Positions 27,944 through 37,108 of a stretch of 44,820 nt of DNA are shown in pieces. This stretch comes from Actinomycetes bacterium. GTDB taxonomy: Bacteria; Actinomycetota; Thermoleophilia; Solirubrobacterales; Solirubrobacteraceae. Positions within the stretch are counted from its first letter, which is position 1; every line of letters begins with the position of its first letter. The stretch lies in NCBI GenBank assembly GCA_021846845.1, contig JAJZWB010000010.1:1-44820 (forward strand), read 5' to 3'. The notes under the pieces are model-generated. The model saw only the letters and a list, made by a program, of their open reading frames with translations, was not told the origin of the DNA and ran no database searches. The position numbers and the translations under genes were made by a program.

Positions 27944-30592
27944 TCAGCGTTCGGTCGATCTCTCAGCGATCGTCGCAGGAGCGTGTCCGGCCATGGCGGC
28001 CCCAACCTTCGCGAGCAGCTCACGCTCGGTGAACGGCTTGCCGAGCAGGATCGTGTCGGCCGGCAGCGTTCGCCTCGATCCCAGGACAGGCGCGGCGTAG
28101 CCGGACATGAAGACCACCCGCGCTCCGGGGCGGATGCTCCGGAACCGCTCGGCCACCTCCCTGCCCATCATCTCGGGCATGATCACGTCGGCGATCAGGA
28201 GGTCGATCGGCCCGTCGTGCGCGCGGGCGAGATCGAGCGCGGCCGCACCGTCCGCGCACACCAGCACGTTGAAGCCGTGGCGGCTGAGGATCCTCCGCGC
28301 CACCTCTCGGATCCCGTCCTCGTCCTCGACGATCAGGACGGTCGCGCCCGCGCCGACCGTCGCCACGTCCTCCTCGGGCGGCGGCGCCGACGGACCGTGA
28401 TCGGTGGACGGCAGCATCACGGTGCAGGTCGTCCCGATCCCCGGCTCGGAGTAGAGCCGGACGCTGCCGCCGACCTGGGTCACGACCCCGTAAACGGTCG
28501 CCAGCCCCAGCCCCGTGCCCGCGCCCTCCGCCTTGGTGGTGAAGAACGGTTCGAACGCCCGCTCGATCGTCTCGCGGTCCATCCCCTCGCCGGTGTCGCT
28601 CACCCGCAGGCGCGCGTGGGGCCCCGGCGACGTGTCGGTGGGATCCGCGCTCTCGTCGACCTCGACGTTCGCGGTCTCGATCACGAGCGTGCCGCCGTCA
28701 GGCATCGCGTCACGCGCGTTGACGGCGAGGTTCAGCAGCACCTGCTCAAGCTTCCCCGGGTCCGCCATCACCGCCGGCACGTCCTCCCCCAGAAGCAGCG
28801 TCAGGCGGATGTGCTCGCCGAGCGTGCGCCGCAGCAGCTCCTCGCTGCGGCGCACGATCGCGTTGACGTCGACGACCTCCGGCACCATCACCTCCCGGCG
28901 GGCGAACGCCAGCAGCTGGCGCGTGAGCCGGCCCGCGCGTCCGGCGGCCTCCACGACCTGGACCACGTCGTCGCGCACCGGCGACCAGCGGTCGTCGACC
29001 GTCGCCGCCTCCGCCAGCCGCTCCTCCACGAACGCCGCGTAGTTGACGATCACCGAGAGGAGGTTGTTGAAGTCGTGCGCCACCCCGCCCGCGAGCTGTC
29101 CGAGGCTCTCCAGCCGCTGCACCTGGGCGAGCCGGCGCTGGAGCCGTTCACGCTCGGTGACGTCGGTAGCCATCACCAGCCGTCCCCGGCGGCCGCGGAA
29201 GTCGACCGGATGAGAGACGATCTCGACCGCGATCGGGGTGCCGTCGCGCTTCAGATGCCTCCAGGGACCGGACCGATCGCGCCCGCGGTCGGCGGCGGCG
29301 AGCTGCCTGCGCAGGGCCTGCTCCTCCTCGGCCGGGCGCAGGTCGACGAGCGTCATCGACAGGAACTCGTCACGTGAGTAGCCGTAGGCCTCGACGGCCG
29401 CGAGGTTGACCTCGAAGATCTCCAGCGTCCGCTCGTCGTAGATCCACAGCGGCTGCGGGTTCTCCTCGAACAGCATCCGGTACGCCGCGGCGGTCTCGCT
29501 CGCCTCACGCTCGGCCTCGCGCGCCGCCTCGCGCGCCTCTCCCAGCTCGTCCAGCCGCCGTTCGATGTCAGCGGACAGGCCCCTGAAGCTGCGCGACAGC
29601 GCGGCGATCTCCAGCGGCCCGCGCTCGCTCAGCGATGCGGCGCCGGCCGGCCCGCGCCGCATCGCGGCGCCGAGTGCGACGATCGGAGCGGCGATGAGCC
29701 GTTCGACCACCGCCGTCGCCACCAGCATCAGGAGCAGCGCGCCGGCGATCACGAGCAGGTAGTCGTGGTAGAGGCGGGAGGCCGCGGCGAGCGCGACCGA
29801 GCTGTCGATGCCGGCGTAGACGACCCAGTGCAGCCCGGCGACCGTGCTGCGCGCGAACAGGCGTCGCGTGCCGCTGGGCCCTGGGCGCTCGGGCGCGCCC
29901 CGGTCGCGGTAGAACGCCGTGCGCGCGATCGATCCGCCGAGTCGGGCGCCCGCCGGGCCAGACCGCGCCAGCAGCTCGCGGCCGTCGGCCGTGGTCACCA
30001 CGTATGAGACGAACCTCGGCACGGCCAGCTCCGAGGCCAGCGCCGGTCCCAGCGACCGCAGGTCGACGAAGGCGGCCGCGATGCCTCCGCGCAGCGGTTC
30101 GGTCAGGACCGCCGCCGGCGCTCCGGTGCGCGGATCCGCGACCGGTGCCAGGGTGAGCTGGCCCGACATGGCCCGTGCCAGCCACGGCTGGCCGCGATAG
30201 CCGACCGCGAGGCGGCTGGACAGCGACGAGCAGGCCACCGATCCGTTCGGACGCAGGAGGTCGAGGTGGCCGGACCCGGCCTCGCCGATCGTGAACGAGA
30301 GCGTGCATCCCGCCGGTCCGCCACGGGCGCGGGACGCGATCGAGGGGCTGGACGCCAGCCCGGCGAGCGCCGGCCGCACGCTCGCCAGCTCGTCGCCCAG
30401 CAGCCTGGCCGCGCTGCGAGCCGCCGTGGCGGCCTGCGACAGCGCCTGAGCGCGCGCGTCGTCGACGCTGCGCCCGTGGACATAGACGGCGCCGCCAACG
30501 CTGGCCAGGATTGAGACGAGGACCAGGGCCGCCAGGTAGGCGCGCAGCCTCGGATGCCGGCGCAATCCAGAGAGCCTCTGTCTCTCGTCCAC
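27944..30592 (-). CDS. Membrane hybrid sensor histidine kinase (sensor - PAS - HisKA - HATPase - receiver)
   Basis: Two TMs flanking an extracytoplasmic domain; LGQLAGGVAHDFNNLLSVI; N box VLLNLAVNARDAMPDGG; GTGLGLATVYG; receiver VLIVEDEDGIR...LLIADVIMPEM. GTG start. Confidence 0.9.
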   Translation of the reverse strand: MDERQRLSGLRRHPRLRAYLAALVLVSILASVGGAVYVHGRSVDDARAQALSQAATAARSAARLLGDELASVRPALAGLASSPSIASRARGGPAGCTLSFTIGEAGSGHLDLLRPNGSVACSSLSSRLAVGYRGQPWLARAMSGQLTLAPVADPRTGAPAAVLTEPLRGGIAAAFVDLRSLGPALASELAVPRFVSYVVTTADGRELLARSGPAGARLGGSIARTAFYRDRGAPERPGPSGTRRLFARSTVAGLHWVVYAGIDSSVALAAASRLYHDYLLVIAGALLLMLVATAVVERLIAAPIVALGAAMRRGPAGAASLSERGPLEIAALSRSFRGLSADIERRLDELGEAREAAREAEREASETAAAYRMLFEENPQPLWIYDERTLEIFEVNLAAVEAYGYSRDEFLSMTLVDLRPAEEEQALRRQLAAADRGRDRSGPWRHLKRDGTPIAVEIVSHPVDFRGRRGRLVMATDVTERERLQRRLAQVQRLESLGQLAGGVAHDFNNLLSVIVNYAAFVEERLAEAATVDDRWSPVRDDVVQVVEAAGRAGRLTRQLLAFARREVMVPEVVDVNAIVRRSEELLRRTLGEHIRLTLLLGEDVPAVMADPGKLEQVLLNLAVNARDAMPDGGTLVIETANVEVDESADPTDTSPGPHARLRVSDTGEGMDRETIERAFEPFFTTKAEGAGTGLGLATVYGVVTQVGGSVRLYSEPGIGTTCTVMLPSTDHGPSAPPPEEDVATVGAGATVLIVEDEDGIREVARRILSRHGFNVLVCADGAAALDLARAHDGPIDLLIADVIMPEMMGREVAERFRSIRPGARVVFMSGYAAPVLGSRRTLPADTILLGKPFTERELLAKVGAAMAGHAPATIAERSTER

Positions 30593-30852
30593 GGGACCTC
30601 GCTCCCGACCTGGGTTGGCGGGTCCGCCGCACTTGGCCGCCGGCTCGGTGCCGGGCGCCCGGTCCCGAGATCCCGCCACCACGATACGGGCCGGGGGGCG
30701 GGGCCGCAACGGACCGCCGCGGAGCTTCGGACGGCCGAACGCCGGCACACGGACCCGCGGGGCCGTGACCACCGCCGCGAACCCTCGGACGCCGGCGGCA
30801 TGGCCGTACGGCGGGGTCGAGCCGCCGGTGCGACGACGGGCGGGGAAGTGGA

Positions 30853-30942
30853 CGGAGAGGGGGGGATTCGAACCCCCGAACGAGGTTGACCCCCGTTACG
30901 CGATTTCCAGTCGCGCCCGTTCAGCCGCTCCGGCACCTCTCC
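30853..30942 (-). tRNA. tRNA-Ser(GGA)
   Basis: Minus-strand GGAGAGG...CTGGAAA anticodon loop (GGA), long variable arm, GGGGGTTCGAATCCCCC T-arm, CCTCTCC acceptor. Confidence 0.93.
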
Positions 30943-31010
30943 GGGACGTGGAGAGCCTAGTACACGCGGCGCGCGTGATCCCTGTCCCATGGCTCGGCCA
31001 CCGGCCGCGG

Positions 31011-31149
31011 TCGGCGCGCGCTCGGATCCTGTGCCGGGCGCCGGCCCCGGGCGCCGGCCCCGGGCGCCGGCCCCGGGCGCTTCGCGGATCGGCGCGCGCT
31101 CGGATCCTGTGCCGGGGCGGCCCAGGGCGCTTCGCGGATCGGCGCGCGG
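31011..31149. repeat. Nested GC-rich direct repeats (2.2 copies of a ~50-bp unit containing 3 copies of a 13-bp unit)
   Basis: TCGGCGCGCGCTCGGATCCTGTGCCGGG...GGGCGCTTCGCGGA occurs at 31011-31087 and 31089-31138 and begins again at 31139. GGGCGCCGGCCCC x3 at 31036-31074. Confidence 0.85.
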
Positions 31150-32355
31150 TCAGATCTGCCAGCGACCGCCGCGCAGCAGCGCGACCGTCTCGCCGCCGGT
31201 GCGCACGCCGTCGACCGATACCTCGTCGCCGCCGATCATGAAGTCGGTGTGGATCGCGCTCTCGTTGATGCGCTCGACGTCCGCCGGATCCCCGACGCCC
31301 AGGTGGTAGCCGCCGCCGAGCGCGATATGGCTGGCGGCGTTCTCGTCCAGCAGCGTGTCGAAGAACACGGTCTCAAGCGGGCCGATCCGCCCCTCCCGGT
31401 CGACCAGCGCGACCTCTCCGAGTCGTGCCGCCCCGTCGTCGGTCGCCACCAGTCCGCGCACGACCTCGGCTCCCTGGTCGGCGTCGACCTGAACGGCCCG
31501 CCCCCGCTCGAATCTGACCCGCAGCCCGGTAACCGCGGTGCCGGAAGTGAACAGCGGCTTGGTCGAGCGCACCTCCCCGTCGACGCGCTCGGGATCGGGG
31601 GTCGTGAAGACCTCCTCGGTCGGCACGTTGGGCTGGTGCACGATGCCGTCGACGGTTGCGAACCTGGCGGCGATCCACCTGCTCGAGGGCAGCAGGCCGA
31701 TCGTCAGATCGGTCCCGGGTCCATGGAAGCGAACGCTGTCCAGCCGCAGATCGGTGAGCGCGCAGCTGACCCTCACCAGCTCGGTCAGCCGAGCGTCCCA
31801 GGCGGCGACGGGATCCGGCTCGTCCAGCCGGCAGACGTGCGCGATCTGCTCCCACAGCAGTTCGAGCGCCGCCGGCGGCTCGAGCCGTGGATGCACGAGG
31901 GTCGCCCAGGCCGGGGTCGGGCAGGGGACGATCGTCCAGTTCGTGGTCTGGTCGTTGACTACCCTCATCGACTCCGGCACGCGCGGGAGCCTGTCGAGGC
32001 TGAGCAGCTCGGGGTCGACATCGTCGAGCAGATGCGGCGCCACCGGTCCGGAGAGCGAGATCCGCGCGGCGCGCTGATCGCCGAGCGCGAGCACCCGCTC
32101 GCCGATCCACGGTGGAACGTACGGGAGCGTGTCCCGGTCGGCGTGCAGCGCCCGCGCGCGCTTGAGGTGGACGTCGAACACGCTCAGGTCGACGAACCGG
32201 GCGCCGGCAGCGTACGCGGCCTCGCCGATCGCGCGCCAGAGCGCCTCCTTCCCGGGCTCGCCGGCGAGCGACACGATCTGGCCGGGCTGCACGTTCGCGC
32301 CCTGCCGGACCGCGAGCTGCGCCAGCTGCGAGACGTACCTGTCGATGTCGGCCAC
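31150..32355 (-). CDS. Aminopeptidase, M29 (thermophilic metalloprotease) family
   Basis: LAQLAVRQGANVQPGQIVSL, RFHGPGTDLTIGL, NVPTEEVFTTPDP, LGGGYHLGVG, HTDFMIGG are M29-type motifs. Confidence 0.88.
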   Translation of the reverse strand: MADIDRYVSQLAQLAVRQGANVQPGQIVSLAGEPGKEALWRAIGEAAYAAGARFVDLSVFDVHLKRARALHADRDTLPYVPPWIGERVLALGDQRAARISLSGPVAPHLLDDVDPELLSLDRLPRVPESMRVVNDQTTNWTIVPCPTPAWATLVHPRLEPPAALELLWEQIAHVCRLDEPDPVAAWDARLTELVRVSCALTDLRLDSVRFHGPGTDLTIGLLPSSRWIAARFATVDGIVHQPNVPTEEVFTTPDPERVDGEVRSTKPLFTSGTAVTGLRVRFERGRAVQVDADQGAEVVRGLVATDDGAARLGEVALVDREGRIGPLETVFFDTLLDENAASHIALGGGYHLGVGDPADVERINESAIHTDFMIGGDEVSVDGVRTGGETVALLRGGRWQI

Positions 32356-32436
32356 GGGAACATGATGGCGCGCCCGCGGCGCCGCGGTCGCGCGGTAGGC
32401 TCCGATCAATCCACGACGGGCATCTCGGGAGGGAGC

Positions 32437-34047
32437 ATGCGCGAAGGCCTGATGATGGATGACCACCAGCTGTCTCTGACGGCCGTCGTCGAGCGTGCCG
32501 AGACGCTCTCGCCCGACCGAGCGGTCGTCTTCAGGCGGCCCGACGGGTCTGTCGGGCGCACGACCATGGGCGACTGCGCCCGGCGTGCTCGCCGCCTGGC
32601 CGGCGCGCTGCGCGAGCTCGGGATCGGACCCGGCGATGCCGTCGGCACGCTGCTTTGGAACCAGGCCGAGCACCTGGAGCTGTACTTTGCGGTCCCCTCG
32701 ATGGGCGCCGTCATCCACACGCTCAACCCGCGCCTGGCGGCGGATGAGCTCGGCTACATCGCGGCGGACGCCGAGGACCGGGTGATCGTCGTCGACGAGA
32801 CCCTGCTGCCGGTGCTCGACTCGTTTCGCTCCGCGCACGAGCTTGAGCACGTGATCGTCGTGCGCCGTGAGGCTTCGCTGCCGGACGGCTGCCTGGACTA
32901 CGAGCAGCTGGTGTCCGCGGGCGAGCCGCTCGCGTGGTCGGTGGCGCCGGAGCGGTCGGCCGCTGCCATGTGCTACACGTCCGGCACGACGGGCCGCCCG
33001 AAGGGCGTCCTCTACTCGCACCGGGCGCTGGTGCTGCACTCGCTGGCGGCGGCGCTGCCGGACGCCATCGACGTCGGAGCGCGGGACACGCTGCTGCCCG
33101 TGGTGCCGATGTTCCACGTCAATGCGTGGGGCATGGTCTACACGGCCGCGCTGGTCGGAGCGGGCCTCGTCCTGCCGGGACCGCTGCTGGATGCCGTCAA
33201 CCTGCTCGATCTGCTCGCCGACGAGCGCGTCACGGTCACCGCCGGGGTGCCGACGGTCTGGATGGCGGTTCTGGCGGCGCTTGACGCAGAGCCCGGCCGC
33301 TGGGACCTGAGCGCGCTGGAGAGGCTGATGGTCGGCGGCTCGGCCGTGCCCGAGAGCCTGCTCGCCGGCTTCGATCGGCACGGGCTGACGATCGTGCAGG
33401 CCTGGGGGATGACCGAGACCTCGCCGCTGGCGAGCGCCTGTCGGCTGCCGCCGGAGCTCGACGGCGCCACCGATGCCGAGCGCTACTCGTACCGCGCGCG
33501 GCAGGGCAGGCCGGCGCCGCTGATCGAGATCAGGGCGCGGGGCGAGGACGGCGAGCTGATCCCCTGGGACGATGAGGCGATGGGCGAGCTGGAGGTGCGC
33601 GGCCCGTGGGTGGCGCGAAGCTACCACCGCGGCCGCGGCGCGGACCGCTTCACCGACGACGGGTGGTTCAAGACCGGTGATGTGGTGCGCATCGATCCCG
33701 GCGGCAGCCTGCGGATCTGCGATCGCTCCAAGGACCTGGTCAAGTCAGGCGGCGAGTGGATCTCGTCTGTCGACATGGAGAACCTCCTGATGGCCCACGA
33801 GGCGGTCGCCGAGGCGGCCGTGATCGCCGTCCCCGACGACCGCTGGTCGGAGCGGCCGCTGGCCGTGGTGGTCCTGCGGGAGGGGCGGACGGCCGGTGCT
33901 GACCAGCTGTGCGAGCACCTGGCCACCGGTTTTGCTCGGTGGCAGCTGCCTGACCGGTTCGAGTTCGTGGATCAGATCCCGCGGACGGCCACCGGCAAGT
34001 TCAAGAAGACCGCGCTGCGCGAGATGTTCGCGGTCGCACGGAGCTGA
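32437..34047 (+). CDS. Long-chain fatty-acid-CoA ligase / AMP-dependent synthetase
   Basis: MCYTSGTTGRPKGVLYSHR, WGMTETSPLA, GWFKTGDVVRID, TATGKFKKTALR; GGGAGGGAG RBS before the ATG. Confidence 0.9.
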   Translation: MREGLMMDDHQLSLTAVVERAETLSPDRAVVFRRPDGSVGRTTMGDCARRARRLAGALRELGIGPGDAVGTLLWNQAEHLELYFAVPSMGAVIHTLNPRLAADELGYIAADAEDRVIVVDETLLPVLDSFRSAHELEHVIVVRREASLPDGCLDYEQLVSAGEPLAWSVAPERSAAAMCYTSGTTGRPKGVLYSHRALVLHSLAAALPDAIDVGARDTLLPVVPMFHVNAWGMVYTAALVGAGLVLPGPLLDAVNLLDLLADERVTVTAGVPTVWMAVLAALDAEPGRWDLSALERLMVGGSAVPESLLAGFDRHGLTIVQAWGMTETSPLASACRLPPELDGATDAERYSYRARQGRPAPLIEIRARGEDGELIPWDDEAMGELEVRGPWVARSYHRGRGADRFTDDGWFKTGDVVRIDPGGSLRICDRSKDLVKSGGEWISSVDMENLLMAHEAVAEAAVIAVPDDRWSERPLAVVVLREGRTAGADQLCEHLATGFARWQLPDRFEFVDQIPRTATGKFKKTALREMFAVARS

Positions 34048-34157
34048 GACCGGGCGGATCTGCGACACGGCCGGGGCGAGCAGAGGGGCCGGCCCGCAAG
34101 CGGGTGCCGAGGCGGGCGCGCCAAGCGCGCAGAGAGGCCGGCGCGCGGAGCCCGGGG

Positions 34158-35597
34158 TCAGCCGGCGACCAGCCGGCGCTTCTGCACCTTGCCCAGCTCG
34201 TTGCGCGGCAGCTCCGCCAGGAAGCGCACCTCTCGCGGGCGCTTGTGCGGGGCAAGCATCGACGCGACGTGATCGATCAGGTCCTGCGCCGTGACGTCGT
34301 CGCCGCGCCGCACGACCCATGCCACGACCCGCTCGCCGAGATCGTCGTCGGGCTCCCCGGTCACGGCCGCGTCCTCCACCGCCGGGTGCTCGCGCAGGCA
34401 CACCTCGATCTCGCCGGCCCCGATCTTGTAGCCACCGCTCTTGATCAGGTCGGTCGCGCGTCGCCCGACGATCCGGATGGCGCCGGCGGGCGTCCTGGTG
34501 ACGATGTCGCCGGTCGCGAACCAGCCGTCTCGCACCGCGGCGGCGGTCGCCTCGGGCCGGTTCAGATAGCCGAGGAACAGGTTGGGGCCGCGGACGTGCA
34601 GCTCCCCGATCGTCTCGTCGTCGGAGACCTCGATCGTGCGACCGTCCTCGTCGACGATCCTCACATCGATCCCGGCCAGCGGCGGCCCGACCGTGCCCGG
34701 GGCCGGCTCGCCGTCGGCCCTGATCGCGGTGTTCATCAGCGTCTCGGTCATCCCGTAGCGCTCGACCACGCGCCGGCCGCACAGCCGCAGCAGGCGCTCG
34801 TGCTCGATCGCCGGCAGCGCCGCCGAGCCAGACACCAGCAGCCGCGCCCGTCCCAGCGCGGACGCGAGATCGGGGGAGCGCTCGCACGCCTCGGCGAGCC
34901 GCCGGTACATCGTGGGCACCCCGAAGAGCATCGTCGCGGCCCCGTTCAGCGCCTCGCCGACCGCTTCGGGCGAGAAGCGGCCGAGGTGCATCGCGGTGCC
35001 GCCGCGTCTCAGCGGCCCGAGGATCCCGACCACGAGCCCGTGCACGTGGAACAGCGGCAGCGCGTGAGCGACCACGTCGCGCTCGGTCCAGGCCCACGCC
35101 TGCGCGAGCGCGTCGAGGTTGGACGCGATCGCGCGCCGCGGCAGCACGGCGCCCTTCGGCGGCCCGGTGGTGCCGGACGTGTAGACGATCAGCGCCGGCA
35201 GCTCGTCATCCAGGTGCCCTGGGCCGAAGTTCCGGTCCGGGCCTCCGTCCAGCGTCACCGGAACCCGCCGGCGTCCGGCCAGCGCCGCGGGCAGCTCCTG
35301 CCCGTCCGCCGCGAGCACCGCGTCCGGGTCCGCGTCGGCGACGATGTGCCCTAGCTCGGTCTCGCCGGAACGCGGGTTGACCGGCACCGCCGCGATCCCC
35401 GCCTCCGCCGCCGCGACCATCGCCACGCAGGTCTCGATCCGCGACTCGGCCACCACCGCGACCCGCGCGCACCCGTCCAGCGCGTGACCCAGCCTGCCGG
35501 CGGCGCCACGCAGCTGACCGTAGGTGAGCGAGCGCGCGGGGAACGCGATCGCGACGCGGTCCTCGACCGCGGGATCGTGCAGGGCCTCGAAGAGCAC
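34158..35597 (-). CDS. AMP-dependent acyl-CoA synthetase, malonyl-CoA synthetase (MatB)-like
   Basis: IVYTSGTTGPPKGAVLPRRAI, PLFHVHGL, RYGMTETLMN, GWFATGDIV, LPRNELGKVQKR. Start uncertain (GTG 35597 or 35624). Confidence 0.8.
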   Translation of the reverse strand: MLFEALHDPAVEDRVAIAFPARSLTYGQLRGAAGRLGHALDGCARVAVVAESRIETCVAMVAAAEAGIAAVPVNPRSGETELGHIVADADPDAVLAADGQELPAALAGRRRVPVTLDGGPDRNFGPGHLDDELPALIVYTSGTTGPPKGAVLPRRAIASNLDALAQAWAWTERDVVAHALPLFHVHGLVVGILGPLRRGGTAMHLGRFSPEAVGEALNGAATMLFGVPTMYRRLAEACERSPDLASALGRARLLVSGSAALPAIEHERLLRLCGRRVVERYGMTETLMNTAIRADGEPAPGTVGPPLAGIDVRIVDEDGRTIEVSDDETIGELHVRGPNLFLGYLNRPEATAAAVRDGWFATGDIVTRTPAGAIRIVGRRATDLIKSGGYKIGAGEIEVCLREHPAVEDAAVTGEPDDDLGERVVAWVVRRGDDVTAQDLIDHVASMLAPHKRPREVRFLAELPRNELGKVQKRRLVAG

Positions 35598-35654
35598 TTC
35601 TACAGTCTGCCGGAACGGTGGCACCCGCTCGGGACGCAACGAGGATCGTCGTCC

Positions 35655-35690
35655 CGATGCCGTCGAGGCGCCCCGAGCTTCGGGGCATCG
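35655..35690. terminator. Candidate stem-loop GCCCCGA-GCT-TCGGGGC with an alternative outer pairing CGATGCC/GGCATCG
   Basis: Perfect 7-bp arms 35670-35676 / 35680-35686; second inverted repeat 35655-35661 / 35684-35690. Lies between two minus-strand genes. Confidence 0.45.
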
Positions 35691-35787
35691 CCGCCGTCGG
35701 GCCATCGCCCCCGTGTGGCCGTCGGCGGTCCCGCAACCGGGACTCGTGCCCGTCAGGCCACCGCGCCTGCGACCGACCGCGCCGCCG

Positions 35788-36285
35788 TCACCGGGAGGCG
35801 GTCGACCGCAGCCGCAGGCTGATGTCGGCGCACTCCGCGCACATCGTCTCAGGCACCAGGCCGGCGCGGATCAGCAGGCCGAACGCCTTGCAGCCGAGGC
35901 AGTAGCCGAACACCGACTCCAGCCCGGCCGCGGGCAGGAACAGAACCAGCACGATCTCGGCCGCTCGGTGATCTCCGGCGACGAGCGCAAGCACCAGCGC
36001 GGTGGTCGACATGATCGCGCCGAGCAGCTGCGCGAAGCGCTTGGGCGGCCCGGGGACCGGTCGCCGTGCGCCGAGGCGAGGGGCGATGACGTTCTGCGCC
36101 GCCCACCCGAGCGGGCTCAGGGTGGGACCGGTGGCCACCCGCGCCCAGAAGCCGTAGGCAAGCGGCACCAGCAACCAGAACCAGCCCGTCGCCAGGACGA
36201 GCACGACGGTGGTCAGCACGACCGTGGCCACGGTTCTGGCCGCCTTCTCGTTGACCGGGTTTGGGAATGCGAACAGGGAGCTCAA
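35788..36285 (-). CDS. DUF4395-like integral membrane protein
   Basis: FPNPVNEKAARTVATVVLTTVVLVLATG...YGFWARVATGPTLSPLGWAAQ...FGYCLGCKAFGLL resembles DUF4395. TTG start inferred. Confidence 0.65.
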   Translation of the reverse strand: MSSLFAFPNPVNEKAARTVATVVLTTVVLVLATGWFWLLVPLAYGFWARVATGPTLSPLGWAAQNVIAPRLGARRPVPGPPKRFAQLLGAIMSTTALVLALVAGDHRAAEIVLVLFLPAAGLESVFGYCLGCKAFGLLIRAGLVPETMCAECADISLRLRSTASR

Positions 36286-36391
36286 GATGGAAACAAATAT
36301 ATCCCGCTTGGCTTTTATGCGATTTATGGTTCTGTGAAGGGCGCGGGCCGACGGCGGCGCGCGCCGCCGGTCATGGCATCCTCGCCGTGAG

Positions 36392-37072
36392 TTGTTCCAA
36401 CGCATCGGCCACGGGGGAGCCAGCGCGCTGGTGCCCGGCAACACGCTTGAGTCATTCGACGCGGCGCTGTCGCTCGGGATCGACATGATCGAGTTCGACG
36501 TGCGCGCATGGCGCGGGCGTCTGGTACTGGCTCACACGGTTCTGCACGCCTGCGGTGCGCAGGCGCTCGTCCTGGAGGCCGCGCTCGCCCACCTCGCGGG
36601 ACCGCGGTTCGACGGCGTAGCCGTCAACGTCGATGTCAAGCACGCCGGCTGCGAGGCCGTGCTCCTGGACGGGCTGCGGCGCCACGGGCTCCTGAACCGC
36701 GCGCTGCTCTCGTCGCAGGTGCCGGAGGTGATCGACCGGATTCGTCACCGGGAGCCGCGTGCCCGCCTCGGGATCTCGGTCGGTGGGCGTCTCGCCCGCC
36801 TGAGCCGGCGGTGGGTCGACTGGCGCGCGCACGTCCTCGCCGGGCTGGCCTCCGAGCGCTGGCATGCGCTGATGGCGCAGCACCGCCTGGTGGACGGCGA
36901 GCTGCTCGAGCAGGTGGCCGCGCGCGACGGGCGCCTCTACGCGTGGACGGTCAACGACCGGCGTTCCATCGCGGCGCTGCGGGCGCTCGGGATCCACGGG
37001 GTCGCGACGGCCGACCCGCGCCTGTTCGAGCCATCCGGGGCGGACGCCGAGCCGGCCGCCGCCACCGTCTGA
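36392..37072 (+). CDS. Glycerophosphodiester phosphodiesterase family protein
   Basis: RIGHGGASALVPGNTLESFDAALSLGIDMIEFDVRAWRGRLVLAHT and C-terminal YAWTVNDRRSIAALRALGIHGVATADP. Confidence 0.85.
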   Translation: MFQRIGHGGASALVPGNTLESFDAALSLGIDMIEFDVRAWRGRLVLAHTVLHACGAQALVLEAALAHLAGPRFDGVAVNVDVKHAGCEAVLLDGLRRHGLLNRALLSSQVPEVIDRIRHREPRARLGISVGGRLARLSRRWVDWRAHVLAGLASERWHALMAQHRLVDGELLEQVAARDGRLYAWTVNDRRSIAALRALGIHGVATADPRLFEPSGADAEPAAATV

Positions 37073-37108
37073 GTCGCGGTCGGCGCGCGAGTCCCCGCGC
37101 GGCGGGCG

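Noticed and set aside
30103-30990. ORF with ERLNGRDWKSRNGGQPRSGVRIPPSPS
   Set aside because: That peptide is simply the translated tRNA-Ser gene.
31249-32436. N-terminal extension of the fatty-acid-CoA ligase ORF
   Set aside because: Antisense of the M29 aminopeptidase; true start follows a GGGAGGGAG RBS at 32437.
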